Assembly (NCBI GenBank): GCA_031401035.1
Contig: JANNRA010000206.1
Location: forward strand, 1-27,400
DNA: 27,400 bases
Source: JANNRA01 sp031401035
Lineage (GTDB): Bacteria > Desulfobacterota > Binatia > HRBIN30 > CADEER01
Direction: 5' to 3'
Shown here: positions 7,853-16,709 of the stretch, piece by piece
How the letters are laid out: every line of letters begins with the position of its first letter
Numbering within the stretch: the stretch's first letter is position 1
The notes under the pieces: model-generated
The model's input: the letters and a program-made list of their open reading frames with translations, nothing else
Told to the model about the DNA's origin: nothing
Database searches by the model: none
Position numbers and translations under genes: made by a program

Positions 7853-8869
7853 ATGCACCGCCTTGCCATCGGCCCGCTCGGCAGACTGAGCGCGGTCGCT
7901 GCGGCGACCCTGCTGGCGGCGGCCGTGGCCCTCGCCGCGGCGATCGCCGGCGGCGGCCCCGCAGCGATCGCGCCGCGCGAGGGCGCCGATCCGTACGCGG
8001 CGGTGGACTTCTCCGACCTGCCGCCGGTCGCGCGCTTCGCGGCGCGCGACGGTACGGCGCTCGCCTATCGCGCCTACGAGAGGGGTGCTGCCGACCGGCG
8101 CGGCAGCATCGTGCTGCTGCATGGCTCGTCGTCGCGCAGCGACCGCTTCCATCCCCTGGCGCGCGGCTTCGCCGCGGCGGGCTACGCGGTCTACGCGCTC
8201 GACATGCGCGGGCACGGCGACTCCGGCGTGAAAGGGCAGATCGCCTACATCGGGCAGCTCGAGGACGACCTCGAGGACTTCATGCGCGCCGTCCAGCCGA
8301 CGGGATGCCGGACGCTGGTCGCCTTCTCGGCTGGCGGCGGTTTCGCGCTGCGCTTCGCGGCCGATGGGCGGGGCGAGCTGTTCGACAACTTCCTCCTGCT
8401 GGCGCCGGTCCTCGGTCGCAACGCGAGCACCCAGCGTCCCTCCGGCGGCGGTTGGGGGTCGATCGGCATGCCGCGCACCGTCGCGCTGGTGCTGCTCAAC
8501 GGCGTCGGTATCACGGCGCTCAATGGGCTGCCGACGATCCGCTTCGCGCTGCGCCCCCAGTACCAGGAGCGGCTGACGCCGCAGTACTCGTTCGCCCTGA
8601 TGATGAACTTCGCCCCGCACCTCGACTACCAGGCCGACATCGCCGCGGCACGCCGCCCGCTGGAGATCGTCGTCGGTGAGACCGATGAGCAGTTCGACCC
8701 GACCCGCTACGGGCCGGAGTTCCGCGCCGCCGGACGCGAGGTGCCGGTCACCATTGTCCCCGGCGTCGTCAGCCACCTCGACCTGACCCTCAACCCTGCC
8801 GCCATCGCGGCGGCACTGGCCGCGGTCGGCCGCCTCGACGCGGCGGCGGCCCCGGCCTCCGTGCTCTGA
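7853..8869 (+). CDS. Alpha/beta hydrolase with N-terminal membrane anchor
   Basis: A 338-residue serine hydrolase. Residues about 11-33 form an Ala/Leu-rich hydrophobic segment that should act as a signal anchor, so the enzyme domain probably faces the periplasm. The hydrolase core begins near residue 60, with HGSS (90-93) as the oxyanion region, MRGHGDSG typical of monoglyceride-lipase-like enzymes, nucleophile S159 in AFSAGG (a variant of GxSxG), an acid in the ETDEQFDP segment and a His in VSHLDLT. ATG 7853 is preferred; an upstream TTG in frame would overlap the sulfotransferase gene. Substrate unknown; lysophospholipase or esterase activity is the broad expectation. Confidence 0.85.
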   Translation: MHRLAIGPLGRLSAVAAATLLAAAVALAAAIAGGGPAAIAPREGADPYAAVDFSDLPPVARFAARDGTALAYRAYERGAADRRGSIVLLHGSSSRSDRFHPLARGFAAAGYAVYALDMRGHGDSGVKGQIAYIGQLEDDLEDFMRAVQPTGCRTLVAFSAGGGFALRFAADGRGELFDNFLLLAPVLGRNASTQRPSGGGWGSIGMPRTVALVLLNGVGITALNGLPTIRFALRPQYQERLTPQYSFALMMNFAPHLDYQADIAAARRPLEIVVGETDEQFDPTRYGPEFRAAGREVPVTIVPGVVSHLDLTLNPAAIAAALAAVGRLDAAAAPASVL

Positions 8870-8891
8870 GAAGTTGCTGGCCTCGGTCTTC

Positions 8892-8974
8892 CCTGGACGC
8901 CGCTCCGTCGGGGCCTGTTGAAGGGCAGGCCAAGGCTCCATGCAACAGGCGCCGACGGGGCGGCGCCCTCCAGG
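8892..8974. repeat. Long palindromic repeat 3' of the hydrolase (family copy 1)
   Basis: The left arm (8892-8920, CCTGGACGCCGCTCCGTCGG onward) and right arm (8943-8974) are inverted copies over about 25 bases with only a few mismatches, around a 22-base loop. The right arm contains CGACGGGGCGGCGCCCTCCA, whose reverse complement recurs at 16134-16155. No T-run follows. The remaining gap up to 9200 shows no gene I can support. Confidence 0.65.
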
Positions 8975-9200
8975 CGCGCGTTGGGCGATGGTGCGGTGGG
9001 ATCAGGGCAGAGTCACGCAGGAAGGATGCGACGCACCCAGGCGGAAGCGGGGAGCGCCTTTCGCGCCCTCCATCAATGCGACGGGGCGTTCCCCAGTCTT
9101 GATCCGTGGGACGTCTGGACGGGCGCGATGATCAACCGCCACTGCCGCGACGCCGCGCCAGATGTTGTCGCGGGGCGGACTGGTGATAAGGCGGTCGCGC

Positions 9201-9269
9201 ATGAACGCCGGTTGCTTGTGCGGCGACGTGCGCGTCGCCATCGCCGGCCGGCTTCGGCCGGTCATCTAA
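9201..9269 (+). pseudogene. Remnant of a GFA/CENP-V-type zinc protein gene
   Basis: A 22-codon frame from ATG 9201 to TAA 9267-9269 reads MNAGCLCGDVRVAIAGRLRP and two more residues. This resembles the N-terminus of GFA-family proteins, which start with a GxCxCGxVR zinc-binding box followed by a G-P-L/R-P turn. The rest of the roughly 130-residue domain, including the downstream Cys box, is missing. It is therefore called a truncated remnant; the match is short, so confidence is moderate. Confidence 0.5.
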
Positions 9270-9282
9270 CGAGGAGGCGGAT

Positions 9283-9699
9283 ATGCTCGCGGACACCCTG
9301 GGGCGCGAACTGGTGATCCACGGCACGCTGCTCTTCCTGCTCGGCCTGCTGAACGGCGTCGCCGTGCAGGGTTTCCGCAACCCGCGCATGGGGCTCTCTG
9401 CGCACCTGGCGGGCGTGCAGAACGGCCTCGTGCTGTGGGCCTTCGGCCTGCTCTGGCCGCAGTGCGTGCTGTCGCCTGGCGTCGCATGGCTGGCGGCCTG
9501 GTCGGCGATCCTCAGCATGTACGCGATCTGGTTCGGCCTGCTGCTGGCGGCGATATGGGGTACCAGCCGCTCGACGCCGATCGCCGGCGCCGGCCACGCC
9601 GGCTCGCCCGGCCGAGAGCTGACGGTGACGGCGCTGATCAGCGCCGGTTCGGTCGCCATCATCGTCGCGACCGGGCTGGTGCTGTACGGGCTGCTGTGA
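9283..9699 (+). CDS. Hydroxylaminobenzene-mutase-like membrane protein
   Basis: A 138-residue protein with four predicted membrane segments (about 12-30, 47-65, 70-95 and 113-138). The stretch FRNPRMGLSAHLAGVQNGLVL after the first helix is characteristic of the small membrane family that includes hydroxylaminobenzene mutase (HabA/HabB), which rearranges hydroxylaminobenzene to aminophenol. Many homologues have no tested function, so the activity is only a family label. GAGGAGG at 9271-9277 provides a strong ribosome binding site just upstream of ATG 9283. The GFA remnant ends 13 bases earlier. Confidence 0.7.
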   Translation: MLADTLGRELVIHGTLLFLLGLLNGVAVQGFRNPRMGLSAHLAGVQNGLVLWAFGLLWPQCVLSPGVAWLAAWSAILSMYAIWFGLLLAAIWGTSRSTPIAGAGHAGSPGRELTVTALISAGSVAIIVATGLVLYGLL

Positions 9700-9870
9700 C
9701 CGGCGCGATGCCGACCGCCGCGCCGGCTCGGGGCGGGCTGGTGGTGTGGCAACCCTGCGGCGCGGCGATGGCCGCCGCTGCGCCGCCCGCCCAGCGGCAG
9801 GGCACGCCTTCGATGCCACCCTGTGGACACGGGATCTCGAGTTCGCGGGACGCGATGGGGTGAAGTTCTT

Positions 9871-9887
9871 GCCGCGCTGAGCGCGGC
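9871..9887. repeat. Perfect small hairpin in the gap before nuoL
   Basis: GCCGCGC and GCGCGGC pair perfectly around TGA. It lies in the 275-base gap between the membrane protein and nuoL. It may end transcription of the upstream gene, but no U-run follows. I see nothing else definite in 9700-9974. Confidence 0.3.
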
Positions 9888-9974
9888 CGCGCTCTCAATC
9901 CTCGTCGCCCGGCCTGCCTAGACTCGCGTTCCTGTTCATGTCAGAACCGGCGGCTGTTCAACCCTGCTAATGTG

Positions 9975-11909
9975 ATGCCGGTCGTCGAAACGTCCCTCCT
10001 TCGCTGGATCGTGCTGTGCCCGCTGGTCGGGACGATCCTCTGCATGGTCGCCGCGCAGACCAACCGCACGCGCTTGGCGACGCTCGCCGGGCCGGGCTCG
10101 GTGCTGGCCGCCTTCGGCTTCGCGCTGGCGGCGGTGGCGCAGCTCTGGCAGCTGCCGGCCGGCGCCTCGCTGCTGGACCACATGTACACGTGGATCCACG
10201 CCTCGCCGCTGACGCTCGAGGCGGCCTTCCGGGTCGACCGTCTGGCCAGCGAGATGATCCTCATCATCACCGGCGTCGGCTTCCTGATCCACCTCTACTC
10301 GCTCGGCTACATGCACGACGACCCGGACGTGGCGCGCTTCTTCGCCTACCTCAATCTGTTCACCGCCTCGATGCTGGTGCTGGTGCTCGGCGACTCGCTG
10401 CCGCTGCTGTTCATCGGCTGGGAGGGGGTCGGACTCTGCTCCTACCTGCTGATCGGCTTCTGGTACCTCGACGAGGCCAACGCCGACGCCGGCCGCAAGG
10501 CGTTCATCGCCAACCGCGTCGGCGACGCCGCCTTCCTGATCGGCATGTTCCTGCTCTTCTGGAGCCTCGGCCAGCTCGGCGAGCCGTCGCTCGCCTTCGC
10601 CGACATCAACCGCCTGGCGCCGAAGCTCGCCGAGTGGTCGCCGGCGGTGGTCACCGCCATCTGCCTGCTGCTGTTCATCGGCGCCACCGGCAAGTCGGCG
10701 CAGATCCCCCTGTTCGTCTGGCTGCCCGACGCGATGGCCGGTCCGACGCCGGTCTCGGCCCTGATCCACGCCGCCACCATGGTCACCGCCGGCGTCTATA
10801 TGATCGCTCGCCTGTCGCCGCTCTTCGTGCTGTCGCCGCCGACGATGGAGATCATCGCCGTCATCGGCGCGGCGACGGCGTTCTTCGCCGCCACCATCGG
10901 GGTGGTGCAGCGCGACCTGAAGAAGATCCTCGCCTACTCGACCATCTCGCAGCTCGGCTACATGTTCCTCGCCCTCGGCGTCGGCGCCTTCTCGGCCGCC
11001 GTCTTCCACCTGATGACGCACGCCTTCTTCAAGGCCTGCCTGTTCCTCTGCGCCGGCAGCGTCATGCATGGGCTGCACGGCGAGTTGGACGTCTTCAAGA
11101 TGGGCGGGCTGCGCAAGGAGATGCCGATCACCGCCGTGACCTTCCTGGTCGCGGCGCTGGCCATCGCCGGCTTCCCCGGCTTCGCGGGGTTCTTCTCCAA
11201 GGACCTGATCCTCGAGGCGGCCTACATGAGCGGCCACACCTGGCTGTGGCTGGTCGGCATCGTCTCCGCCGGCCTCACCGCATTCTACATCTTTCGCGCC
11301 TACTTCCTCGTCTTCGAGGGGCCCAGCCACGTCGCCCCGGAGAAGCGGCACCACGTGCACGAGTCGCCCAGCACGATGACCATTCCGCTCATCGTATTGG
11401 CAGTGCTGTCGGTGGTCGGCGGCGTCGTCGGCCTGCCGCACGGCTTCCTCTGGGGGGACCAGATCGGCCACTACCTGGAGCCGTCGCTGGCGCAACTGCC
11501 GCATGGCGGCTTGCGGCACCCGTCGACGGCGACGCTGGCGTTCCTGATCGCGGTGGCCACCGGCGTCGGCCTCGGCGGCATCGGGCTCGACTACCTCCTG
11601 TACGCCAAGGGGTCGGACCTGCCCGACCGCATCGCCACGCGGCTCAGCGGGCTCTACAACCTGCTGTGGAACAAGTACTGGATCGACGAGCTGTACGACG
11701 CGCTGATCATCCGGCCCTATGTGCGGCTGTCCGACTATTTCTGGAAGGTCGTCGACACCGAGCTCATCGACGGTGCCGTCAACGGCGTCGGCGAGTTGGT
11801 GCGCGCGTTCGGCGGGCGCATGCGGCGGCTGCAGACCGGCAACGTCCAGGGCTACGCCCTGGCCATGCTGCTCGGCGCCCTCGGCGTCATCGCCCTGTTG
11901 GCGATCTGA
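9975..11909 (+). CDS. nuoL: NADH-quinone oxidoreductase subunit L
   Basis: The largest antiporter-like proton-pumping membrane subunit of complex I, 644 residues. ATG 9975 is chosen; a GTG one codon earlier is equally possible and no clear ribosome binding site separates them. Conserved features are FIGWEGVGLCSYLLIGFW with the functional Glu at 150, Lys 240 in GATGKSAQIP, and the LPDAMAGPTPVSALIHAATM block at about 250-270. The C-terminus (KYWIDELYD, then DTELIDGAVNGVG and a last helix) is that of a true NuoL with the lateral helix, not a DabB or Mrp-type homologue. nuoM follows after 10 bases; nuoN and the other complex I genes are not in the window. Confidence 0.96.
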   Translation: MPVVETSLLRWIVLCPLVGTILCMVAAQTNRTRLATLAGPGSVLAAFGFALAAVAQLWQLPAGASLLDHMYTWIHASPLTLEAAFRVDRLASEMILIITGVGFLIHLYSLGYMHDDPDVARFFAYLNLFTASMLVLVLGDSLPLLFIGWEGVGLCSYLLIGFWYLDEANADAGRKAFIANRVGDAAFLIGMFLLFWSLGQLGEPSLAFADINRLAPKLAEWSPAVVTAICLLLFIGATGKSAQIPLFVWLPDAMAGPTPVSALIHAATMVTAGVYMIARLSPLFVLSPPTMEIIAVIGAATAFFAATIGVVQRDLKKILAYSTISQLGYMFLALGVGAFSAAVFHLMTHAFFKACLFLCAGSVMHGLHGELDVFKMGGLRKEMPITAVTFLVAALAIAGFPGFAGFFSKDLILEAAYMSGHTWLWLVGIVSAGLTAFYIFRAYFLVFEGPSHVAPEKRHHVHESPSTMTIPLIVLAVLSVVGGVVGLPHGFLWGDQIGHYLEPSLAQLPHGGLRHPSTATLAFLIAVATGVGLGGIGLDYLLYAKGSDLPDRIATRLSGLYNLLWNKYWIDELYDALIIRPYVRLSDYFWKVVDTELIDGAVNGVGELVRAFGGRMRRLQTGNVQGYALAMLLGALGVIALLAI

Positions 11910-11919
11910 GGTTCGCGCC

Positions 11920-13449
11920 ATGCCGATCCTGTCCTTCCTGATCTTCGCGCCGATCGCCGGCGCACTCTTCGTCGGCCTGCTGCCGGCGCAGCCGTTGCAG
12001 ATCCCGCGCCGCGCCGCGCTGGCATTCTCGTTGATCCCGCTGCTGCTGGCGCTGGTCATGCTCGGCCAGTTCGAGCCCGGCGTCGGCGATCTGCAGATGG
12101 CCGAGAAGGTCGCCTGGATTCCCTCGATCGGCGTCTACTACTCGCTCGGTGTCGACGGCTTCTCGCTGTGGCTGGTGGTCCTGACGACGCTGCTGACGCC
12201 GTCGATCATTCTCGCCGCCTGGGGCGACATCGAGGACCGCTGCAAGCAGTTCATGATGCTCATCCTGGTGCTCGAGGGGATGATGCTCGGGGCGCTGCTG
12301 TCGGTGGACCTGTTCCTGTTCTTCCTCTTCTGGGAACTGATGCTGTTCCCGATGTTCTTCATCATCGGCGTCTGGGGCGGCCCGAACCGCCGCTACGCGA
12401 CGATCAAGTTCGTCCTCTTCACCATGGCCGGCAGCGCCCTGATGCTGGCCGGCATGCTGTACCTGGTCCTGCGCCACGCGCAGGACAACCCGATCACCTT
12501 CGACATCGTCACGCTCTACTCGGTGAATCTCACCGAGATCGAGCAGGTGCTGCTGTTCGCCGCCTTCACCGTGGCGTTCATGATCAAGGTGCCGATGGTG
12601 CCGCTGCACACCTGGCTGCCCGACGCGCACACCGAGGCGCCGACCGGCGGCTCGGTGGATCTCGCCGGCGTACTGCTGAAGATGGGCTGCTACGCCTTCC
12701 TGCGCTTCTCGCTGCCGATGTTCCCGCACGCCGCCGAGCAGGCCTTCCCGATCATCATGACGCTGGCCGTCATCGGCATCATCTACGGCGCCATGGTGGC
12801 CCTGCAGCAGCCGGACATGAAGCGGCTGGTGGCCTATTCCTCGGTCAGCCACATGGGCTTCATCATGCTGGGCCTGTACGCCTTCAACAACGTCGGCGTC
12901 ACCGGCGGCGTCCTGCAGATGATCAACCACGGCCTGTCCACCGGCGCCCTGTTCATGCTCGTCGGCTACATCTATCACCGCCGCCATACGCGCCTCATCG
13001 AGCAGTACGGCGGGCTGTGGAGCATCATGCCGGTGTTCGCGTCGCTGTTCCTGGTGGTGACGCTGTCCTCGATCGGTCTGCCCGGCACGAACGGGTTCGT
13101 CGGCGAGTTCCTGATCCTGCTCGGCGCCTTCAGGGCGCATCCGTGGGCCGGCGGCCTCGGCGTTCTCGGCGTCGTGCTCGGCGCGGCCTATATGCTGACG
13201 CTGTACAAGCAGGTGTTCTTCGGGCCGGTGAAGCACGCGGTGAACAAGACGCTCAAGGATCTCTCGCCGCGCGAGATTCTGGCGCTGGCGCCGATCGTCG
13301 TCCTGATCTTCTGGATCGGCCTCTATCCGAAGCCCTTTCTCGACCGCATCGAGCCGACCACGCAGCAGCTGCTCGGCCGCCTGGCCAAGGCCGGCGCGAC
13401 GCGCTGGATGGCCGACGTGCCGGCGCCGCCGCTCGTCGCGGCACGGTAG
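11920..13449 (+). CDS. nuoM: NADH-quinone oxidoreductase subunit M
   Basis: A 509-residue antiporter-like proton-pumping subunit of complex I. Functional residues are present: E139 in FWELMLFPMFFIIG and K223 in AFMIKVPMVPLHTWLPDAH, followed by TEAPTGGSVDLAGVLLKMG. About 14 hydrophobic segments span the chain. The ATG at 11920 lies 10 bases after the nuoL stop, so the two are almost certainly one transcript. In the usual nuo order nuoN would follow; here the next gene is a crotonase-fold protein, so either nuoN lies elsewhere or this is a secondary split locus. Confidence 0.96.
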   Translation: MPILSFLIFAPIAGALFVGLLPAQPLQIPRRAALAFSLIPLLLALVMLGQFEPGVGDLQMAEKVAWIPSIGVYYSLGVDGFSLWLVVLTTLLTPSIILAAWGDIEDRCKQFMMLILVLEGMMLGALLSVDLFLFFLFWELMLFPMFFIIGVWGGPNRRYATIKFVLFTMAGSALMLAGMLYLVLRHAQDNPITFDIVTLYSVNLTEIEQVLLFAAFTVAFMIKVPMVPLHTWLPDAHTEAPTGGSVDLAGVLLKMGCYAFLRFSLPMFPHAAEQAFPIIMTLAVIGIIYGAMVALQQPDMKRLVAYSSVSHMGFIMLGLYAFNNVGVTGGVLQMINHGLSTGALFMLVGYIYHRRHTRLIEQYGGLWSIMPVFASLFLVVTLSSIGLPGTNGFVGEFLILLGAFRAHPWAGGLGVLGVVLGAAYMLTLYKQVFFGPVKHAVNKTLKDLSPREILALAPIVVLIFWIGLYPKPFLDRIEPTTQQLLGRLAKAGATRWMADVPAPPLVAAR

Positions 13450-13505
13450 CCCCGCGCCGCGGACGCGGCTTGCCCTCGCCGCTGGCGGCTGTCAGGTACG
13501 CCCGC

Positions 13506-14291
<786 letters not shown>

Positions 14292-14362
14292 GGGCTGAGG
14301 CGCGCTGCGCTGCGGGCGAGACGCCCGCGGTCCCGGCTGGGGAACTCGATCGCGCTTCTGCT

Positions 14363-14938
14363 ATGCCGCCCGGAATGTCCACCGACCTCGCGCGCGTCCA
14401 GACCGCCCGGCTGGAGCTGACCCGCATCGGCAGCGGCGATCTCGCCGACCTGTGTCGCATGCACCGCGACGAGCAGGTGATGGCGACGCTCGGCGGCGTA
14501 CGCTCGGACGAGGTCAGCGCCGACATCCTGGCGCAGTTGATGGCGCACTGGGACGAGCACGGCTTCGGCTACTGGATGGCGCGCGACCGCGACGGCGGCG
14601 CCTTCGGCGGCCGCGGCGGGCTGCGCCGGGTCGTCGTCGGCGGCGGGCCGGAAGTGGAGATCGGCTACGCCCTGATGGCTGACCACTGGGGCCGCGGCCT
14701 GGCGGTCGAGCTCGCCGGCGCCTGCGCGCGCATCGGCTTCGAGGCCCTCGGCTGCGCCGATCTCGTCGCCTTCACCCTGCCGACCAACGCCCGCTCGCGG
14801 CGGGTCATGGAGCGCCTCGGCTTCGTCTACGAGCGCGACGTCATCTGGGCCGGCATGCCGCACGTTTTGTATCGGCTGTCGGCCGTCGATTGGCGCGCGA
14901 CGCTGGGCGCGGCGCGGCCGAACCACGCTCTCCGCTAA
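14363..14938 (+). CDS. GNAT-family N-acetyltransferase (RimJ/RimL type)
   Basis: A 191-residue acetyltransferase. It opens with the RimJ/RimL-like TARLELTRIGSGDLADLCRMH and has the acetyl-CoA loop in IGYALMADHWGRGLAVELA (about residues 103-121), followed by the NARSRRVMERLGFVYERD segment typical of motif B. ATG 14375 is an alternative start four codons in; neither has a clear ribosome binding site. It acetylates an amine or N-terminal amino group that cannot be named. Its stop overlaps the 3' end of the convergent esterase gene by 4 bases (14935-14938). Confidence 0.88.
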   Translation: MPPGMSTDLARVQTARLELTRIGSGDLADLCRMHRDEQVMATLGGVRSDEVSADILAQLMAHWDEHGFGYWMARDRDGGAFGGRGGLRRVVVGGGPEVEIGYALMADHWGRGLAVELAGACARIGFEALGCADLVAFTLPTNARSRRVMERLGFVYERDVIWAGMPHVLYRLSAVDWRATLGAARPNHALR

Positions 14939-16020
14939 AGCGCCAGTCCCGGGTCGAACCATTCCAGGATGGCCGCGTTCTCCTCGCGCGGGTAGGTGTG
15001 CGAGAGGTCGGCGATCTCGCGGAAGACGATGTCCGCGCCGGCCTGCTGCAGGGTCTGGTACGCCATCCGCGCCAGGGCGATGGGAAACATCCAGTCGCGG
15101 CCGCCGTGCACCAGGTAGATGCGACGCCCGGCGGCGCGCTCGAGGTTGCCGTTCACCAGGTTGCCCGGGTGCAGCACGCCGGAAATCGGCGCCAGGGCGG
15201 TAAAGGGCATGTCGGGCTGCAGGCCGCAGAGCAGGGTGTAGGTGGCGCCGTCGGAGAGGCCGGTGAGGAGGATGCGGGCGGGATCGACGCTCCAGTGCTG
15301 GCTGACGTATGCCACCATGGCGCGCAGGGCGGGCGCGTCGATGTCATCGCCCAGCATCGACCAGGTCGGGCCGAGCGACGTCGGCGCCAGCAGGAGTGCG
15401 CCGCGGCTGCGCGCCTCGGTCAGCCAGGTCCAGAGGAAGTCCTCGCCGCTGCCGCTGCCGCCGTGCAGGGCGACCACCAGCGGCCAGGTGCGGCCGGCAT
15501 CGTAGCGCTCCGGCACGTACAGCACGAAGCTGCCGCGGCCGCCGGAGGGATGGCGAGCGGTGATCACGCCGGTGTGCACATCGGGGCGCGGCTCGGGGTC
15601 GAACTCCGCCGCGCGCGCCTGTGCCGTCGGCTCGAGAAAGAAGCGGCCCACCGGCGGCAGCGCCTTGCGCAGCGGATAGAGCAGCGCCTGGGCGCGGCAG
15701 TGCTCGTGCATCGCCTGCAGCACGTTGGCGATGGCCTCCTGCGGTCCGGCCTCGGCAGTGAACGCCGCCAGCGCGGCCGCCGCCGCCTCGGCCGCGGCGA
15801 TGAGCTGGCCGGCGAGGTCGGCGAGGCCCTCCGGCGCCGGCGTGGCGCGGAACTCGGCCAGCGTCGCGCCGAGGCGCTCGGCGAGCGGCGCGACGGCGCC
15901 GCGCAGGCCGGGCAGATGCGGCGGATCGAGTCGCCGCCGCACCTCCTCGAAGGCGGCGACGGCATTGAGCAACGCCGGCCCGAGGGCGGAGAGCCGTTCG
16001 GCGAACTGGCGATCGGTCAC
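14935..16020 (-). CDS. Phospholipase/carboxylesterase-type alpha/beta hydrolase
   Basis: A 361-residue hydrolase starting at GTG 16020, with GGAG about 7 bases upstream; the frame continues further upstream but that part looks non-coding. Residues about 1-130 form an Ala-rich helical N-terminal domain of unknown role. The catalytic domain follows: VVALHGGSGSG (oxyanion hole), GLSDGA (nucleophile Ser in GxSxG), HGGRDWMFP (acid) and DLSHTYPRE (His). This matches the carboxylesterase/feruloyl-esterase-like branch with a C-terminal catalytic region. No signal peptide is evident. It is convergent with the acetyltransferase gene. Confidence 0.85.
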   Translation of the reverse strand: MTDRQFAERLSALGPALLNAVAAFEEVRRRLDPPHLPGLRGAVAPLAERLGATLAEFRATPAPEGLADLAGQLIAAAEAAAAALAAFTAEAGPQEAIANVLQAMHEHCRAQALLYPLRKALPPVGRFFLEPTAQARAAEFDPEPRPDVHTGVITARHPSGGRGSFVLYVPERYDAGRTWPLVVALHGGSGSGEDFLWTWLTEARSRGALLLAPTSLGPTWSMLGDDIDAPALRAMVAYVSQHWSVDPARILLTGLSDGATYTLLCGLQPDMPFTALAPISGVLHPGNLVNGNLERAAGRRIYLVHGGRDWMFPIALARMAYQTLQQAGADIVFREIADLSHTYPREENAAILEWFDPGLAL

Positions 16021-16133
16021 CTGTGACTCCGTTCTTGCAGGCCTGCACCCGAGCGATCGACTCGCCGGCGATCTAGCGCACCCTCGCCGCAACGTCGAGC
16101 TGCCATCGTGCGCCACATCGTGATTCGCCCCGC

Positions 16134-16190
16134 CCCTGGAGGGCGCCGCCCCGTCGTTGCAAACCGGCGCTGACGGGGTGGCGCCGAAGG
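16134..16190. repeat. Palindromic repeat 3' of the CtaG operon (family copy 2)
   Basis: GGCGCCGCCCCGTC (16142-16155) pairs with GACGGGGTGGCGCC (16172-16185) with one mismatch. The left part matches, in inverted orientation, the right arm of the repeat at 8943-8974 over about 20 bases. It lies directly after the stop of the minus-strand operon, so it could also help end that transcript, although no U-run is present. Confidence 0.6.
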
Positions 16191-16191
16191 G

Positions 16192-16689
16192 TCATCGATG
16201 GCGGCGCAGCAGCAGCCATTGGTGCAGAATGAAGAGCCCGAGGCCGACGAACGGCAGCGCCAGGTAGGGCCAGTAGGTCTGCCAGCGCGGCGGCGCCGCG
16301 GCGACGTCGAACGTCAGCGTCAGCGTCGCGCCGTCGACGCGCACCTCCGCCGTCCAGGCGCCCACCGCCGGAATCTCCAGCAGCGCCGCGTGCAGCAGCT
16401 TGTTGGTCGCCTGCGCCCGCGTCGCGTCGGCTTGCAGCACCAAGTCGCCGCCGCGCATGGTCACCGCGATCGGCACGTCGAGTACCACCCCGCCGTCCGG
16501 CTGCTGCACCAGCACGCTCACATCCGCCGCACCCACGCGCAGCGGCGTCGGCGCCGTGAACACCGTCACCGTGTACGCGCCCACCCGCTCGCTGGCGCGC
16601 ACGAAGCCGCCGTCTGCCGACGCCGCGGTGGCGACGCAGAGTAGCAGCAGGCCGGGCACCGCACCGCCACTGCGCCCGCCCGGTCGCAT
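16192..16689 (-). CDS. Exported YtkA/FixH-like membrane-anchored protein
   Basis: A 165-residue protein with a signal peptide (about 1-25, ending ATAASA), a beta-rich periplasmic domain and a C-terminal hydrophobic anchor (about 142-160) ending in a basic LLLRRHR tail. The pattern YTVTVFTAPTPLRVGAADVSVLVQ, then VPIAVTMRGG and GAWTAEVRVDG resembles the YtkA-like/FixH-type domain found beside oxidase and copper-handling genes. It starts 20 bases after the CtaG/polyferredoxin fusion gene and is in the same minus-strand operon. A role in oxidase maturation is inferred from this neighbour. Confidence 0.7.
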   Translation of the reverse strand: MRPGGRSGGAVPGLLLLCVATAASADGGFVRASERVGAYTVTVFTAPTPLRVGAADVSVLVQQPDGGVVLDVPIAVTMRGGDLVLQADATRAQATNKLLHAALLEIPAVGAWTAEVRVDGATLTLTFDVAAAPPRWQTYWPYLALPFVGLGLFILHQWLLLRRHR

Positions 16690-16709
16690 CACGCGCGCCG
16701 GACGTTGCG

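Noticed and set aside
8918..9316. Plus-strand frame of 132 codons downstream of the hydrolase
   Set aside because: It begins inside the palindromic repeat, overlaps the next gene's start and has no family features.
9975..11909. DabB-type inorganic carbon transporter subunit instead of NuoL
   Set aside because: The length, the C-terminal lateral-helix region and the following nuoM fit NuoL; no DabA gene is present.
9936..12059. Minus-strand frame of about 700 codons opposite nuoL
   Set aside because: Antisense shadow of nuoL with no recognisable domain.
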